A stretch of 35,856 nucleotides of DNA, from contig JBCCCC010000017.1 of NCBI GenBank assembly GCA_039033695.1, positions 1 to 35,856 on the forward strand, written 5' to 3'. Shown here piece after piece: positions 1 to 7,785 of the stretch. Source of the DNA: CALBPI01 sp039033695. GTDB taxonomy: Bacteria > Pseudomonadota > Gammaproteobacteria > Steroidobacterales > Woeseiaceae. A model generated the notes under the pieces. The model saw only the letters and a program-made list of their open reading frames with translations. It made no database searches and had not been told where the DNA came from. Every line of letters starts with the position of its first letter. Within the stretch, counting starts at the first letter, position 1. The position numbers and the translations under genes are program-made.

Positions 1-130
1 CGCTAGCGTCAAGGCTCGAAAGGTGGCGGACACAGACATCGTCCACTTCGGCGAGATCGGCCATGACACGCGCATCAATTGACTGCGTGTTTGCCGATGG
101 CGCATGGCTGACAAACAACAGATTCTGCAT
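1..130 (-). CDS. Flavodoxin-like NAD(P)H-dependent FMN reductase family protein, N-terminal fragment
   Basis: The first 43 codons of a minus-strand gene that runs off the left edge. The start is the ATG at 130-128, with a GAGG Shine-Dalgarno a few bases upstream. The N-terminus reads MQNLLFVSHAPSANTQ, a short hydrophobic beta strand followed by a Ser/Thr/Asn-rich loop. In flavodoxin-like reductases this is where the FMN phosphate binds, so the likely role is a cytosolic FMN-dependent oxidoreductase. Only the first strand-loop-helix is visible, so the family call rests on this motif alone. It lies 71 bp downstream of the GGDEF-EAL gene on the same strand and could be co-transcribed. Confidence 0.5.
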   Translation of the reverse strand, partial: MQNLLFVSHAPSANTQSIDARVMADLAEVDDVCVRHLSSLDAS

Positions 131-201
131 GCATACCTCGGGGCAGAGCAAAGCGGACTCGCCCCAATTATGGCATTGCAATACGGCCAGCGTCTTGCCG
201 G

Positions 202-2070
202 CTAAGTGCGAACCGCCACGAGGTCGCTGAGATTGATAATCGTATCGCTCGGTGACTCGGCAAAGGTTTGTAATTGTCGCTCCAGCGGCAGCGGGCGACC
301 GAGCAGGAAACCTTGACCATAATCGACACCCAACCGGACCAAGCCCTCGCGCACGGCTTCAGTCTCGACAAACTCAGCCACGGTCTTCAGGCCCATGACT
401 TTGGCAACTTGTGCGACGGCGGCGACCATCGACTCGGACACCTTGTTGGTGTCGAGATCGCGTACGAAACTACCGTCGATCTTCAGGATATCGACCGGCA
501 TGTCACGCAGATAGGCGAACGAACTCAACCCAGCACCGAAGTCATCCAGCGCAAACCGGCAACCCAGGTCGCGCATCGACAACATGAACCGGACCGCGAC
601 CTCACGGTTAGCGATCGCGGCGGTCTCGGTAATCTCAAAGCACAGCTGGCCTGGCGCAAGGTTGCTGTTAACGACGCATTGGCGCACATACTCATGGAAC
701 GCGGGTTCACTAAGCGACTGACCGGAGAGATTGATCGCGAACGAAGCACGACCAAGGCCGTGCTGCCCATCAGCCTGCTGCACGGTATCGAAGAACTTCT
801 TCAGCACCATACGATCGAGCTTGGGCATCAGCTGATACTGCTCGGCCGCCGAAAAGAATTGCTCGGGCAGCATCACGTCGCCGCTTTGCCCGTGCATGCG
901 CACCAGAATCTCAAAGTGCCCGCCATCCTGAGCGCTGTTTAGCGGCACAATCGGCTGTGCATCGAGTAGGAAAGTCCCTTGACTGATGGCGTCCTGCAAT
1001 TGCGAGAACAGCTGCAGATTATCGACGCGTCGCACGATGCTCTTATCACTGTCGTCGTAGCATTCAATCCGATCGCCGCCATGGTCCTTGGCCTTCTCGC
1101 ACGCAAGGCGGGCCACGACCAGCGGCTCGCTCTCGTGCACCGAGTCTTCTGTCAGTGGCAGCACACCCGCGCTGAAGGTAACGGGAAACGACTTGTCGCC
1201 GCGCAGATAGACGAGCTCCTGGCACTTGCGACGCATCTCTTCGGCGAACCGCATGCCTGAGTCTGCGCCGCGAAATCGCAACAACGCCGCAAACTCGTCT
1301 CCGCCAATGCGAGCCACCGATGCGCCGCCTGGCAAAGACTCACGCAGCAGCTTTGAGAAGCGAAGCAAGATCTCGTCACCCGCGCGCTGATCAAATGTAT
1401 CGTTGACGACTTGTAACTTGTCCAAGTCAATATAGATCAGGCAATGGCTGTCGGCGTCCCCATCCAACTGGGACAACGCCGCATCCATGATCGATACGAA
1501 ATCAGGCCGCATCATCATGCCGGTCAGCGGGTCATAGCTTTCATCAATGATGCGGCGGGCGAATCGCGTCACATAACGAACCTGGCGCTCAGACGACTGC
1601 GCCAAAGCAAGCCCGTCCACCTGGCAAAAACTGGCAAGCACACCGACCGGGTCGTTGTTGCGATCGCGCACCGTATTGATGATGGTCTGGTAGCTGTCGG
1701 CAGATCCAAGCGCACCCTTGGGCAGCTTCGGCATTTGCAGCAACACTGGCGATGTCGACTCGGCGTATTGCGGGAAAATCACGCGCAGCAGGTGCTGATC
1801 AAGAGCCCGGCGGTCAACCTGCTTCCAATTGCCATGGGTGACGCTGATGCGAATATTCTTTGATGGCACCAACAACACGGTATAGCTCATGTTGAGATGG
1901 CGCGTGAGCTCACCGATCAGGCGCAACAGGCGCGACTGGCCGTGCGACTCTTTGGCGACCTGTTCGTCGAGCCGGTACAGCAACTCTAGCTCGGATCGCG
2001 CAAGCTCCAGCCGCTCCTGCAATTCACGTGCATCCGGCGCGAGTTCGCTGTCAGACTCAATCTGCACCAT
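202..2070 (-). CDS. GGDEF-EAL domain protein (c-di-GMP cyclase/phosphodiesterase)
   Basis: A 622-residue c-di-GMP turnover protein. Residues 15-45 look like a coiled coil and about 45-175 like a GAF-type sensor. A GGDEF domain follows (about 180-340, motif GGDEF at 256-260), then an EAL domain (about 355-610). The EAL signature reads EIL (387-389) with the usual LVRM after it. N447, E479 in EITET, the DDFG at 509-512, the KIDG lysine and the QGFLLGRP segment are all present, so phosphodiesterase activity is plausible. The GGDEF motif is intact, but I see no RxxD inhibitory site just before it. No transmembrane segment is visible, so it is probably cytosolic. An upstream in-frame start at 2124 exists. 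I chose the ATG at 2070 because GGAT lies just before it and the extra 18 residues look non-domain. It is third in a same-strand series after the PBP4 and SH3 genes. Confidence 0.93.
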   Translation of the reverse strand: MVQIESDSELAPDARELQERLELARSELELLYRLDEQVAKESHGQSRLLRLIGELTRHLNMSYTVLLVPSKNIRISVTHGNWKQVDRRALDQHLLRVIFPQYAESTSPVLLQMPKLPKGALGSADSYQTIINTVRDRNNDPVGVLASFCQVDGLALAQSSERQVRYVTRFARRIIDESYDPLTGMMMRPDFVSIMDAALSQLDGDADSHCLIYIDLDKLQVVNDTFDQRAGDEILLRFSKLLRESLPGGASVARIGGDEFAALLRFRGADSGMRFAEEMRRKCQELVYLRGDKSFPVTFSAGVLPLTEDSVHESEPLVVARLACEKAKDHGGDRIECYDDSDKSIVRRVDNLQLFSQLQDAISQGTFLLDAQPIVPLNSAQDGGHFEILVRMHGQSGDVMLPEQFFSAAEQYQLMPKLDRMVLKKFFDTVQQADGQHGLGRASFAINLSGQSLSEPAFHEYVRQCVVNSNLAPGQLCFEITETAAIANREVAVRFMLSMRDLGCRFALDDFGAGLSSFAYLRDMPVDILKIDGSFVRDLDTNKVSESMVAAVAQVAKVMGLKTVAEFVETEAVREGLVRLGVDYGQGFLLGRPLPLERQLQTFAESPSDTIINLSDLVAVRT

Positions 2071-2200
2071 GGCTATCCGTATCGCTCGTCGCTTACCAGA
2101 ACGGCAGGCGGCACAATTAATCAATACAGAGCGTAGGCTGAAAGCGCCTGGACTTCCGTGATCAGCGTCTCAGGTAGCTGCTTGCGCCAAACTGGTGCGC

Positions 2201-2803
2201 TTAGTAGATACGAAACCCGCCGTGGCGTTTCCGACTGCGGCTGTCGATCCACCAAAAGCCGGCAGCAAAGCCCAGTACCAAGGTAATGAGCATGGCACCC
2301 AACGCAATCGGCCATGGCAGACTGAAGCCATACAACCGCATCTTTTTTTCGTAGCCTGCGTTGATCTCCCGCGCTTCGTCATACTGAGCTGATAGCTGCG
2401 AGACGCGTTGCTCGGCGGTAGCCAAGGAGGACTCCAAACTGGCGATTCGACCCGCCGAGCCGCTGAATTCGGTCCGCACGCCATCAAGCTCGGCGCGCAG
2501 TGCATCAGATTGCGCCTGAACTTCGGCAACAATGAGTCTTGCCGGTTTTTCATCGACGAGGAAGCCCGCCTTTACCCAACCCTCGGTGCCATCCGGCAGA
2601 CGCACGCGCGCGTAGTTACGATTGCGTTCGATGATCTGCATCGCCTGGCCGCTTTCCAGCGAACGAAATGCGCGGTCAGAGGTGTCTGCCGCCGCGTGCA
2701 AACCCAGGCGCAGGACATCGGTCACATAGGCCGTGTTCTGCTGCGCGCTGGCATTCGCCGCTAACAATACTGCGATCGTGATCAATGAGATTGGATGTTT
2801 CAT
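2201..2803 (-). CDS. TIGR04211-type SH3 domain membrane protein
   Basis: A 200-residue envelope protein. It has a cleavable-looking signal peptide (residues 1-20, ending ANASA), a bacterial SH3 domain (about 25-90, with ARVRLPDGTEGWV), a coiled coil (about 95-150), and a C-terminal transmembrane helix (about 160-183) followed by a basic tail. This order matches the SH3-domain family that includes E. coli YgiM. SH3b domains often bind cell-wall peptides, so a periplasmic, membrane-anchored role near peptidoglycan is likely, but the function is not established. The ATG at 2803 is chosen over an in-frame start nine codons upstream because it places the signal peptide at the N-terminus. It starts 33 bp after the PBP4 gene on the same strand, a possible operon with a cell-wall theme. 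Confidence 0.85.
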   Translation of the reverse strand: MKHPISLITIAVLLAANASAQQNTAYVTDVLRLGLHAAADTSDRAFRSLESGQAMQIIERNRNYARVRLPDGTEGWVKAGFLVDEKPARLIVAEVQAQSDALRAELDGVRTEFSGSAGRIASLESSLATAEQRVSQLSAQYDEAREINAGYEKKMRLYGFSLPWPIALGAMLITLVLGFAAGFWWIDSRSRKRHGGFRIY

Positions 2804-2836
2804 GAGCCTGTTCCTCGCTGCCGGGCGCACTGCGCC

Positions 2837-4357
2837 CTATTCGGCTGCCAATACTCTACCAGCCTGATCACTCTGCGCCTGGATCGGTGTCTGATAATTG
2901 TAGAGCCACCGCAGCAACGCATCCTGGACCGCCTCGCCGCCACCGCGATGTACACCTTTGTCGTTGTGCAAAATGGCCAACGCGTAGCGGGTGCCATCAT
3001 CGGCCAACAGATACCCGGCTAGAGCTGTCACATCATCCAGGCGCCCGGTCTTTAGGTGCGCCCGGCCGGTCAGCTCGCCGCGCTTGTGCCGGCGGCTGAC
3101 GGTCCCGTCGGTACCGGCCAATGACAGCGATGAGATGAATTCAGGCATGAAAGGGCTACGCCATGCATGTCGCAGTAGCTCGGTCAGTTCTCGCGCGCTC
3201 ATTCGTGCATCGCGTGACAGCCCTGAGCCATTGTCGATCACCAGCGAATCGAAATCGATCCGCTGCTCATCCAGCCACACACGCACAGCGTCACGCGCTT
3301 TGGTCAACGATGCGGGTTCGCCGAAATAGTGACTGCCAAGCGTCAGGAATACCTGGCGAGTCATGACGTTGTTCGAGTGCTTGTTGATCAGGCGTATGAG
3401 TTCGCCATACGAACGCGACTGCCACGACATCAGAGGCTTCTGCGAGTCGTCCACGACCACGCGACGATAGCCGCCTTCCAGGGTGCCGCCTAGCGACTCC
3501 CATAGACTGCGAAAGAGGCCATAGGCATAGCTGTCATGGTCCAGCAACGTGCGGCCGAAGGAATAGCGCCTGCAACCATCGGGAAAGCGACCGTGAAACC
3601 GCACCCGATTGCCGTTGGGCTCGGCATCGATTTCGATGCCGCGCATATAGCCGCGGCAACGCCCGGGCACCAGCTTCAGGTCGTTGACGATTTCAAGGTT
3701 CGGCAGCCGCGGCAGCGAACTGACTTTGACCGACCGACTGTCCGCGTCCGGTTCAAACCAAAACCGGACCACCTTGAGATTAAACAACAATGCATCCGGC
3801 GCAACGTTGTAGGCGCGCAATGGCTCGCCATCGAAGGCGGCGGGGTCTTCACGGTCCAGGTCGAACAATGAATTGTCGAGCAGCAGGTCACCCGTAATGC
3901 TGCGCAAGCCTCGCCTGCGCAGTTCCATTAGCATTTTCCAAAGCGTCTCTTCGACGAAGAACGGGTCGCCGCCGCCCCGGATTGCCAGGTCCCCATGCAG
4001 CACGCCATTGGCGTCGATGTCACCAAACGTATAGACCTTGGTATTCCACAAATGGCCAGGTGTCAGCGTATCGAGTGATGCATAAGTGGTCAGCAGCTTC
4101 ATCGTGGAAGCCGGATTACGCGGCACATGAGCTTGGTAATCAAGCAATACGTCGCCAGTTTCAACATTCTGAACCATGACGCTGAGACCATCAGGGTCGA
4201 AGTCAAAACGTTGCATCGCACGTTCAATGACGGGGGGCAGCTGGTCGCCGGCAAGCGCTTGCGGCGCGATTGAGGCAAACAGGGCCACCATCGTGCTGAC
4301 GCAAATCAGGGGTACACCAAAAAACTGAGCGGCGGATCGGTTTTTGGACTTACTCAT
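2837..4357 (-). CDS. dacB: D-alanyl-D-alanine carboxypeptidase/endopeptidase, PBP4 family
   Basis: A 506-residue class-C penicillin-binding protein (peptidase family S13) that trims or cuts peptidoglycan cross-links in the periplasm. A signal peptide ends near residue 37 (PQALAG). The three active-site boxes are intact: S84-T-M-K87 with the nucleophile and general base, S328-N-N330, and K436-T-G438. DNGSGLSR (about 375) is also typical of the family. Length is close to E. coli PBP4 (477), with the usual inserted domains between the first and second boxes. It is transcribed away from the DUF3187 gene across a 70-bp gap, and the SH3 and GGDEF-EAL genes follow on the same strand. Confidence 0.94.
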   Translation of the reverse strand: MSKSKNRSAAQFFGVPLICVSTMVALFASIAPQALAGDQLPPVIERAMQRFDFDPDGLSVMVQNVETGDVLLDYQAHVPRNPASTMKLLTTYASLDTLTPGHLWNTKVYTFGDIDANGVLHGDLAIRGGGDPFFVEETLWKMLMELRRRGLRSITGDLLLDNSLFDLDREDPAAFDGEPLRAYNVAPDALLFNLKVVRFWFEPDADSRSVKVSSLPRLPNLEIVNDLKLVPGRCRGYMRGIEIDAEPNGNRVRFHGRFPDGCRRYSFGRTLLDHDSYAYGLFRSLWESLGGTLEGGYRRVVVDDSQKPLMSWQSRSYGELIRLINKHSNNVMTRQVFLTLGSHYFGEPASLTKARDAVRVWLDEQRIDFDSLVIDNGSGLSRDARMSARELTELLRHAWRSPFMPEFISSLSLAGTDGTVSRRHKRGELTGRAHLKTGRLDDVTALAGYLLADDGTRYALAILHNDKGVHRGGGEAVQDALLRWLYNYQTPIQAQSDQAGRVLAAE

Positions 4358-4427
4358 CGTCTATGATGCACGTTGGTTTTTCGCTGACTGATCGGATGCC
4401 ACGTATTATTCACTTCGGTCCTTGATT

Positions 4428-5411
4428 ATGCAAAACGGCTCGCGACTATCCCTTATGCTGGCGCACGCGATGGCGGCCACATTGCTGCTTGCCGGCACAC
4501 TTCGTGCCGAGGCGCCGCTGTCATTCCTTGACGGCGATCTGAATCTCATGCCTATTGCCGGGCTGTTTGCGTTGGAGCCGGCGCCCGCCCAACCAGGCAA
4601 CCACTGGCGGGTGGACCTGCGCACGGCAAGCCTGGCAGCGAGGCGCAGCCGGGGCAACGAATTCATGCTGTTCGACGGCGAAACCAGTCGTCTGAGCTTA
4701 CACTGGCAGCACCAATTGAGTGACCGCCTGAGCATTGCTGCAGACTTGCCCTACGTGTGGCACACCCGCGGTGTACTCGACCCGTTTATTGACTCATGGC
4801 ATAAGACGTTCGGTTTGCCGGAGGGCATACGCGACGACATACCGCGGGATCAACTGCTATTCGTCTATCGCGATGGCGATGAGCTGTTTCGACTTGATCG
4901 CAATACCCACGGTCCCGGTGATGTGCGGCTGCATACGCGCTATGCAATGAGCGCGAACGATCGCTGGTCAGTCACTGCGACCCTGAAACTGCCGACAGGC
5001 GATGTGACGCGCCTGACCGGCAGCGGTGCGCTGGACGTCAATGGCGCGCTGCATTGGCGCTCGGATCAGCAGCCGGGTTCCCGCTGGTCATTCAACGCAT
5101 CGTTGGGTGGTGCCTACCTGGGCGATGCAGACATCAACTTTCGTGATCAAAACAGTTTCATCTGGACCGGCCATGCGGCTGCTGGCTACGCCATCACAGA
5201 GCGGCTGATGCTTGGTGCACGCGTGCAGATGCACCGCGGCGTTATCGAATCCGATATCGGCGCATTGGGCGATACCGCTTTTCTGCTGGTGACCGGCGGT
5301 AGTTACCGCCTATCGCCGACGTGGCAGTTGAACATTACCGTTGATGAGGACGTTCGTGTGCGCGCCTCACCGGATGTGACCTTCAGGATCGGATTGCAAC
5401 GACTACGCTAG
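4428..5411 (+). CDS. DUF3187 family outer-membrane-type protein
   Basis: A 327-residue exported protein with a signal peptide (about 1-26, ending LRAEA). The rest is rich in alternating beta-strand patterns with aromatic residues (LSLHWQHQL, DVRLHTRYAM, WSFNASLGGAYLG, WQLNITVDEDVRVR). This resembles DUF3187, a family of predicted outer-membrane beta-barrel proteins of unknown role. The last residues (GLQRLR) do not end in an aromatic residue, so insertion by the usual C-terminal signal is not assured. A TTG two codons upstream (4422) is an alternative start. I prefer the ATG. No strong Shine-Dalgarno is seen. The 3' end overlaps the stop of the convergent TVP38-type gene by 4 bp. Confidence 0.82.
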   Translation: MQNGSRLSLMLAHAMAATLLLAGTLRAEAPLSFLDGDLNLMPIAGLFALEPAPAQPGNHWRVDLRTASLAARRSRGNEFMLFDGETSRLSLHWQHQLSDRLSIAADLPYVWHTRGVLDPFIDSWHKTFGLPEGIRDDIPRDQLLFVYRDGDELFRLDRNTHGPGDVRLHTRYAMSANDRWSVTATLKLPTGDVTRLTGSGALDVNGALHWRSDQQPGSRWSFNASLGGAYLGDADINFRDQNSFIWTGHAAAGYAITERLMLGARVQMHRGVIESDIGALGDTAFLLVTGGSYRLSPTWQLNITVDEDVRVRASPDVTFRIGLQRLR

Positions 5412-6136
5412 CGCGCCTCGCTTGCCAGCGATTCGCGCAGCACGCGACTTGCCGTACGTTGGATGACGACCACGACGGCGATCAACGCAACGAGACTGCC
5501 GACCAACAATGCCCAGCTCAGGTTGCCGTCCACCTGGCCACCTTCGATAAGCGCCTTTACATCCTTGGTGATAGACCCAAGATAGACGAACAGTATGACC
5601 GGCGGCAGCATGCCAACGGCGGTTGCCACGAAATAAGTCGGTAATTTCACGCGTGTCACGCTGAATGCATAGTTAAGTACGTTATACGGGAGTATTAGCG
5701 ACACACGCGTTAGCAATACGATGAGGCCACCACGTTCATTCAGCGCCTGATCGATAGCTGAGAATTTCGGATACTTCGACACAATCCCGGCGACCTGATC
5801 GCGTGCAACGGTAGCGCCCAGCAAGAACGCTGCTGTCGCCGCAACGGGCGTCGCAACCGCGACCAGCGCAACACCCCACAGGAATCCAAACAGATAACCG
5901 CCACTAAGAAACAACAATGACCCAGGTACCATCGCACAAGCACCGATGATGAAGATCACGAGGAACCACAACCGACCTTGCCAGGGATGGTCTTCGATCC
6001 ATACCGCTGCCTGGTCCAGCCACTGCTCGAGCGGCAACGTCCAGACCGCAATAATCATTGCCAGTAAAAAAAGTCCGCCAAAGATCAGTCTTGAATAACC
6101 TGGCTTGGCGATGGGTTGCGCGTCTGTGTCCGGCAT
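5408..6136 (-). CDS. TVP38/TMEM64 (DedA-like, VTT domain) membrane protein
   Basis: A 242-residue inner-membrane protein with hydrophobic helices near residues 18-38, 57-75, 80-108, 165-190 and 205-225. The central SNARE-associated/VTT domain shows the family motifs PGSLLFLSGGYLFG and a GGLIVLLTRVSLILPYNVLN stretch, where an arginine and a proline lie in the re-entrant region. Members of the wider DedA/TVP38 superfamily are implicated in lipid scrambling or undecaprenyl/phospholipid transport. The substrate here cannot be told from sequence. It diverges from the fasciclin gene and is convergent with the DUF3187 gene, with stop codons overlapping. Confidence 0.88.
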   Translation of the reverse strand: MPDTDAQPIAKPGYSRLIFGGLFLLAMIIAVWTLPLEQWLDQAAVWIEDHPWQGRLWFLVIFIIGACAMVPGSLLFLSGGYLFGFLWGVALVAVATPVAATAAFLLGATVARDQVAGIVSKYPKFSAIDQALNERGGLIVLLTRVSLILPYNVLNYAFSVTRVKLPTYFVATAVGMLPPVILFVYLGSITKDVKALIEGGQVDGNLSWALLVGSLVALIAVVVVIQRTASRVLRESLASEAR

Positions 6137-6166
6137 TTGTCAATCCTTGCTCGATTTTTTCGATTA

Positions 6167-6197
6167 TTCGCGCATCCATTGCAGATAGATGCGCGAA
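6167..6197. repeat. Perfect 10-bp inverted repeat with 11-nt spacer upstream of the fasciclin gene
   Basis: TTCGCGCATC at 6167-6176 is perfectly mirrored by GATGCGCGAA at 6188-6197. It lies in the 114-bp divergent gap between the TVP38-type gene and the fasciclin gene, so it is a candidate operator or hairpin. No T-run follows, so it is not a standard terminator. Confidence 0.6.
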
Positions 6198-6207
6198 ACC
6201 ATTAGCA

Positions 6208-6221
6208 CCTCGGCGCCGAGG
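6208..6221. repeat. 14-bp perfect palindrome upstream of the fasciclin gene
   Basis: CCTCGGCGCCGAGG reads identically on both strands. It sits 30 bp before the fasciclin start, within the expected promoter or 5' leader. It could be a regulator site or an RNA hairpin. Nothing in the sequence decides between these. Confidence 0.45.
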
Positions 6222-6250
6222 CCAATCCTCATCACAACCGGAGAGACATC

Positions 6251-7096
6251 ATGTTCACCTCAACAACGCAAAGCAAGCTGCCAGCACTGCTGTCGGCCGC
6301 CGTCATTGCCACGCTGGGTTTGGTCAGCAATGCCGAGGCAGGCGATCACAAGAAAGGCGATATGGCAAAAGCTAACATCGTCGAGACCGCGCAGGCTGCT
6401 GGCCAGTTCAATACCTTGCTCGCAGCAGCAGGCGCTGCTGGTCTGGGCGATACGCTGGCAAACGGTGGCCCGTTCACGGTCTTTGCGCCAACCGACGAAG
6501 CATTTGCGGCATTGCCGGAAGGCACCGTGGAAACGCTGCTTAAGCCAGAGAATAAAGAGCAGCTTGCCAATATCCTCAAATTCCATGTGTTATCAGGCAA
6601 GGTAAAGAGCTCGGCACTGGCCGACGGCATCAGTGTTGACACGCTGCTGGGCGTCTCAGCCAACATCGCTGCCGCTGGCGATGGCTTCACGATTCAGGGC
6701 GCCAACATCGTCGCGACAGATATCAAAGCCAGTAACGGCATTGTTCACGTTATCGACGCTGTGATCCTGCCACCCGAGCCAATGTCCGCCATTAGCGACT
6801 CGTTGAATCCAGGCCTCGACGTCATAGATATGGCGATCAATGCCGGCGTGCCGATGTTCAACCACGGCAACGCCTCGGCAACGGTTGCCGTCTACAGCGT
6901 TGCGGCTCAGAGTCTGATTAACTTCTCTGACGCTGCTGGCCTGTCCGACGGTGCAGTCAAACGCTTGCGCACAGGGCTTGGCAAGGCAATGGATCAACGC
7001 GACGCTGGCCAGCAAGCCTGGACATTGCGGTATGCGCTGGATGACGTGCGCGCCGAGCTGACGCAGTTTGACGCCATGCAAGTCGCGAACCACTAG
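6251..7096 (+). CDS. Exported fasciclin (FAS1) domain protein
   Basis: A 281-residue exported protein with a GGAGAG Shine-Dalgarno before the ATG. The signal peptide spans about 1-30 (ending SNAEA). A single FAS1 domain lies at about 38-175, with the conserved first block (GPFTVFAPTDEAFAALP) and the second block (NGIVHVIDAVILPP). About 105 residues follow that look helical and are not part of FAS1. FAS1 domains mediate adhesion or protein-protein contact outside the cell. It stands directly before an ECF sigma factor and RskA-type anti-sigma gene. In Mycobacterium the FAS1 proteins MPT70/MPT83 are the main targets of SigK/RskA, so this gene is probably a target of its neighbours (inference). 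Confidence 0.92.
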   Translation: MFTSTTQSKLPALLSAAVIATLGLVSNAEAGDHKKGDMAKANIVETAQAAGQFNTLLAAAGAAGLGDTLANGGPFTVFAPTDEAFAALPEGTVETLLKPENKEQLANILKFHVLSGKVKSSALADGISVDTLLGVSANIAAAGDGFTIQGANIVATDIKASNGIVHVIDAVILPPEPMSAISDSLNPGLDVIDMAINAGVPMFNHGNASATVAVYSVAAQSLINFSDAAGLSDGAVKRLRTGLGKAMDQRDAGQQAWTLRYALDDVRAELTQFDAMQVANH

Positions 7097-7135
7097 CAGA
7101 AGCCGCAGTGGACACAGTTGCAAACTCCAGCAAAG

Positions 7136-7166
7136 CGTACTACCGTCGCCAACCGGCGGTAGTACG
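7136..7166. repeat. Perfect 10-bp inverted repeat with 11-nt spacer upstream of the ECF sigma gene
   Basis: CGTACTACCG at 7136-7145 pairs perfectly with CGGTAGTACG at 7157-7166. It lies between the fasciclin stop and the sigma start. The next T-run (7202-7208) is about 35 nt downstream, too far for an intrinsic terminator. It may be an operator or an mRNA processing/attenuation hairpin that sets the ratio of fasciclin to sigma transcripts. Confidence 0.6.
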
Positions 7167-7221
7167 TGACTTTGCATCACGAAATACCGACACGAATACC
7201 GTTTTTTTTAAAGGTAAGTCT

Positions 7222-7785
7222 GTGAGCAGTGATGCATCACTTTTGCAAAGAATAGCCACTGGCGACCAGGCTGCTGTAGCCGCCTGCATCGATGAATTCG
7301 GGGGCCTTGTCTGGTCGCTGGCCCGACGCCTGACGCCAAATGAAGCCGATGCCGAAGATGCTGTTCAGGAGATTTTTGTAGAGATCTGGCGGTTTGCTGA
7401 CCGCTTCGACCCCGCCAAAGCAAGCGAAGCCACATTTATTGCCATGCTGGCGCGTCGACGCCTGATCGATCGCTTACGCAAGCACAATCGTCGCCCGGTC
7501 GAAGAGACGTTCGACGAGGCACTGACGAGCGCGCCGTCTGCCGAACAGGCAGCCGAGGTCGGTGTTGATGTCGCGCGCGTCGCAAGCGCAATGCAAACGA
7601 TGAAACCAGAACAACGAGAAGCGGTACAGCTGTCTGCCTGGATGGGCATGTCGCACGCCGCCATCGCCGAAAAGATGGACTTGCCGCTCGGCACGGTCAA
7701 GAGCCACATACGCCGCGGGCTACTCATGTTGAGAGAGGACCTCGGCGCCGAGTACGCGACAAGCACCAGTGGGACACGGTCATGA
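7222..7785 (+). CDS. ECF-type RNA polymerase sigma factor (SigK-like context)
   Basis: A 187-residue extracytoplasmic-function sigma factor. Region sigma-2 is at about 20-85 (NEADAEDAVQEIFVEIWRFA, the core-binding and -10 recognition helices). Region sigma-4 is at about 125-175 (MKPEQREAVQLSAWMGMSHA, then LGTVKSHIRRGLLMLRE, the helix-turn-helix that reads the -35). An in-frame GTG at 7108 would add 38 residues with no domain. I chose the GTG at 7222 because AAGGT lies 6 nt before it and the protein then begins at the normal distance from sigma-2. The anti-sigma start overlaps its stop by 4 bp, so the two are translationally coupled. It probably controls the adjacent fasciclin gene and itself. 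Confidence 0.92.
   Translation: MSSDASLLQRIATGDQAAVAACIDEFGGLVWSLARRLTPNEADAEDAVQEIFVEIWRFADRFDPAKASEATFIAMLARRRLIDRLRKHNRRPVEETFDEALTSAPSAEQAAEVGVDVARVASAMQTMKPEQREAVQLSAWMGMSHAAIAEKMDLPLGTVKSHIRRGLLMLREDLGAEYATSTSGTRS

Noticed and set aside
274..942. Long open frame on the plus strand within the GGDEF-EAL gene
   Set aside because: It is a reverse-strand shadow of a gene with all catalytic motifs. No ribosome-binding site or recognisable domain.
6172..6199. SigK-type promoter (GCATCC, 16 nt, CGAAAC) before the fasciclin gene
   Set aside because: The resemblance to the mycobacterial consensus as I recall it is partial, and no matching pair with the same spacing was found before the sigma gene. 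Left as a weak idea only.
7136..7210. Intrinsic terminator after the fasciclin gene
   Set aside because: The 10-bp inverted repeat is 35 nt away from the T-run, which instead lies next to the sigma gene's Shine-Dalgarno.
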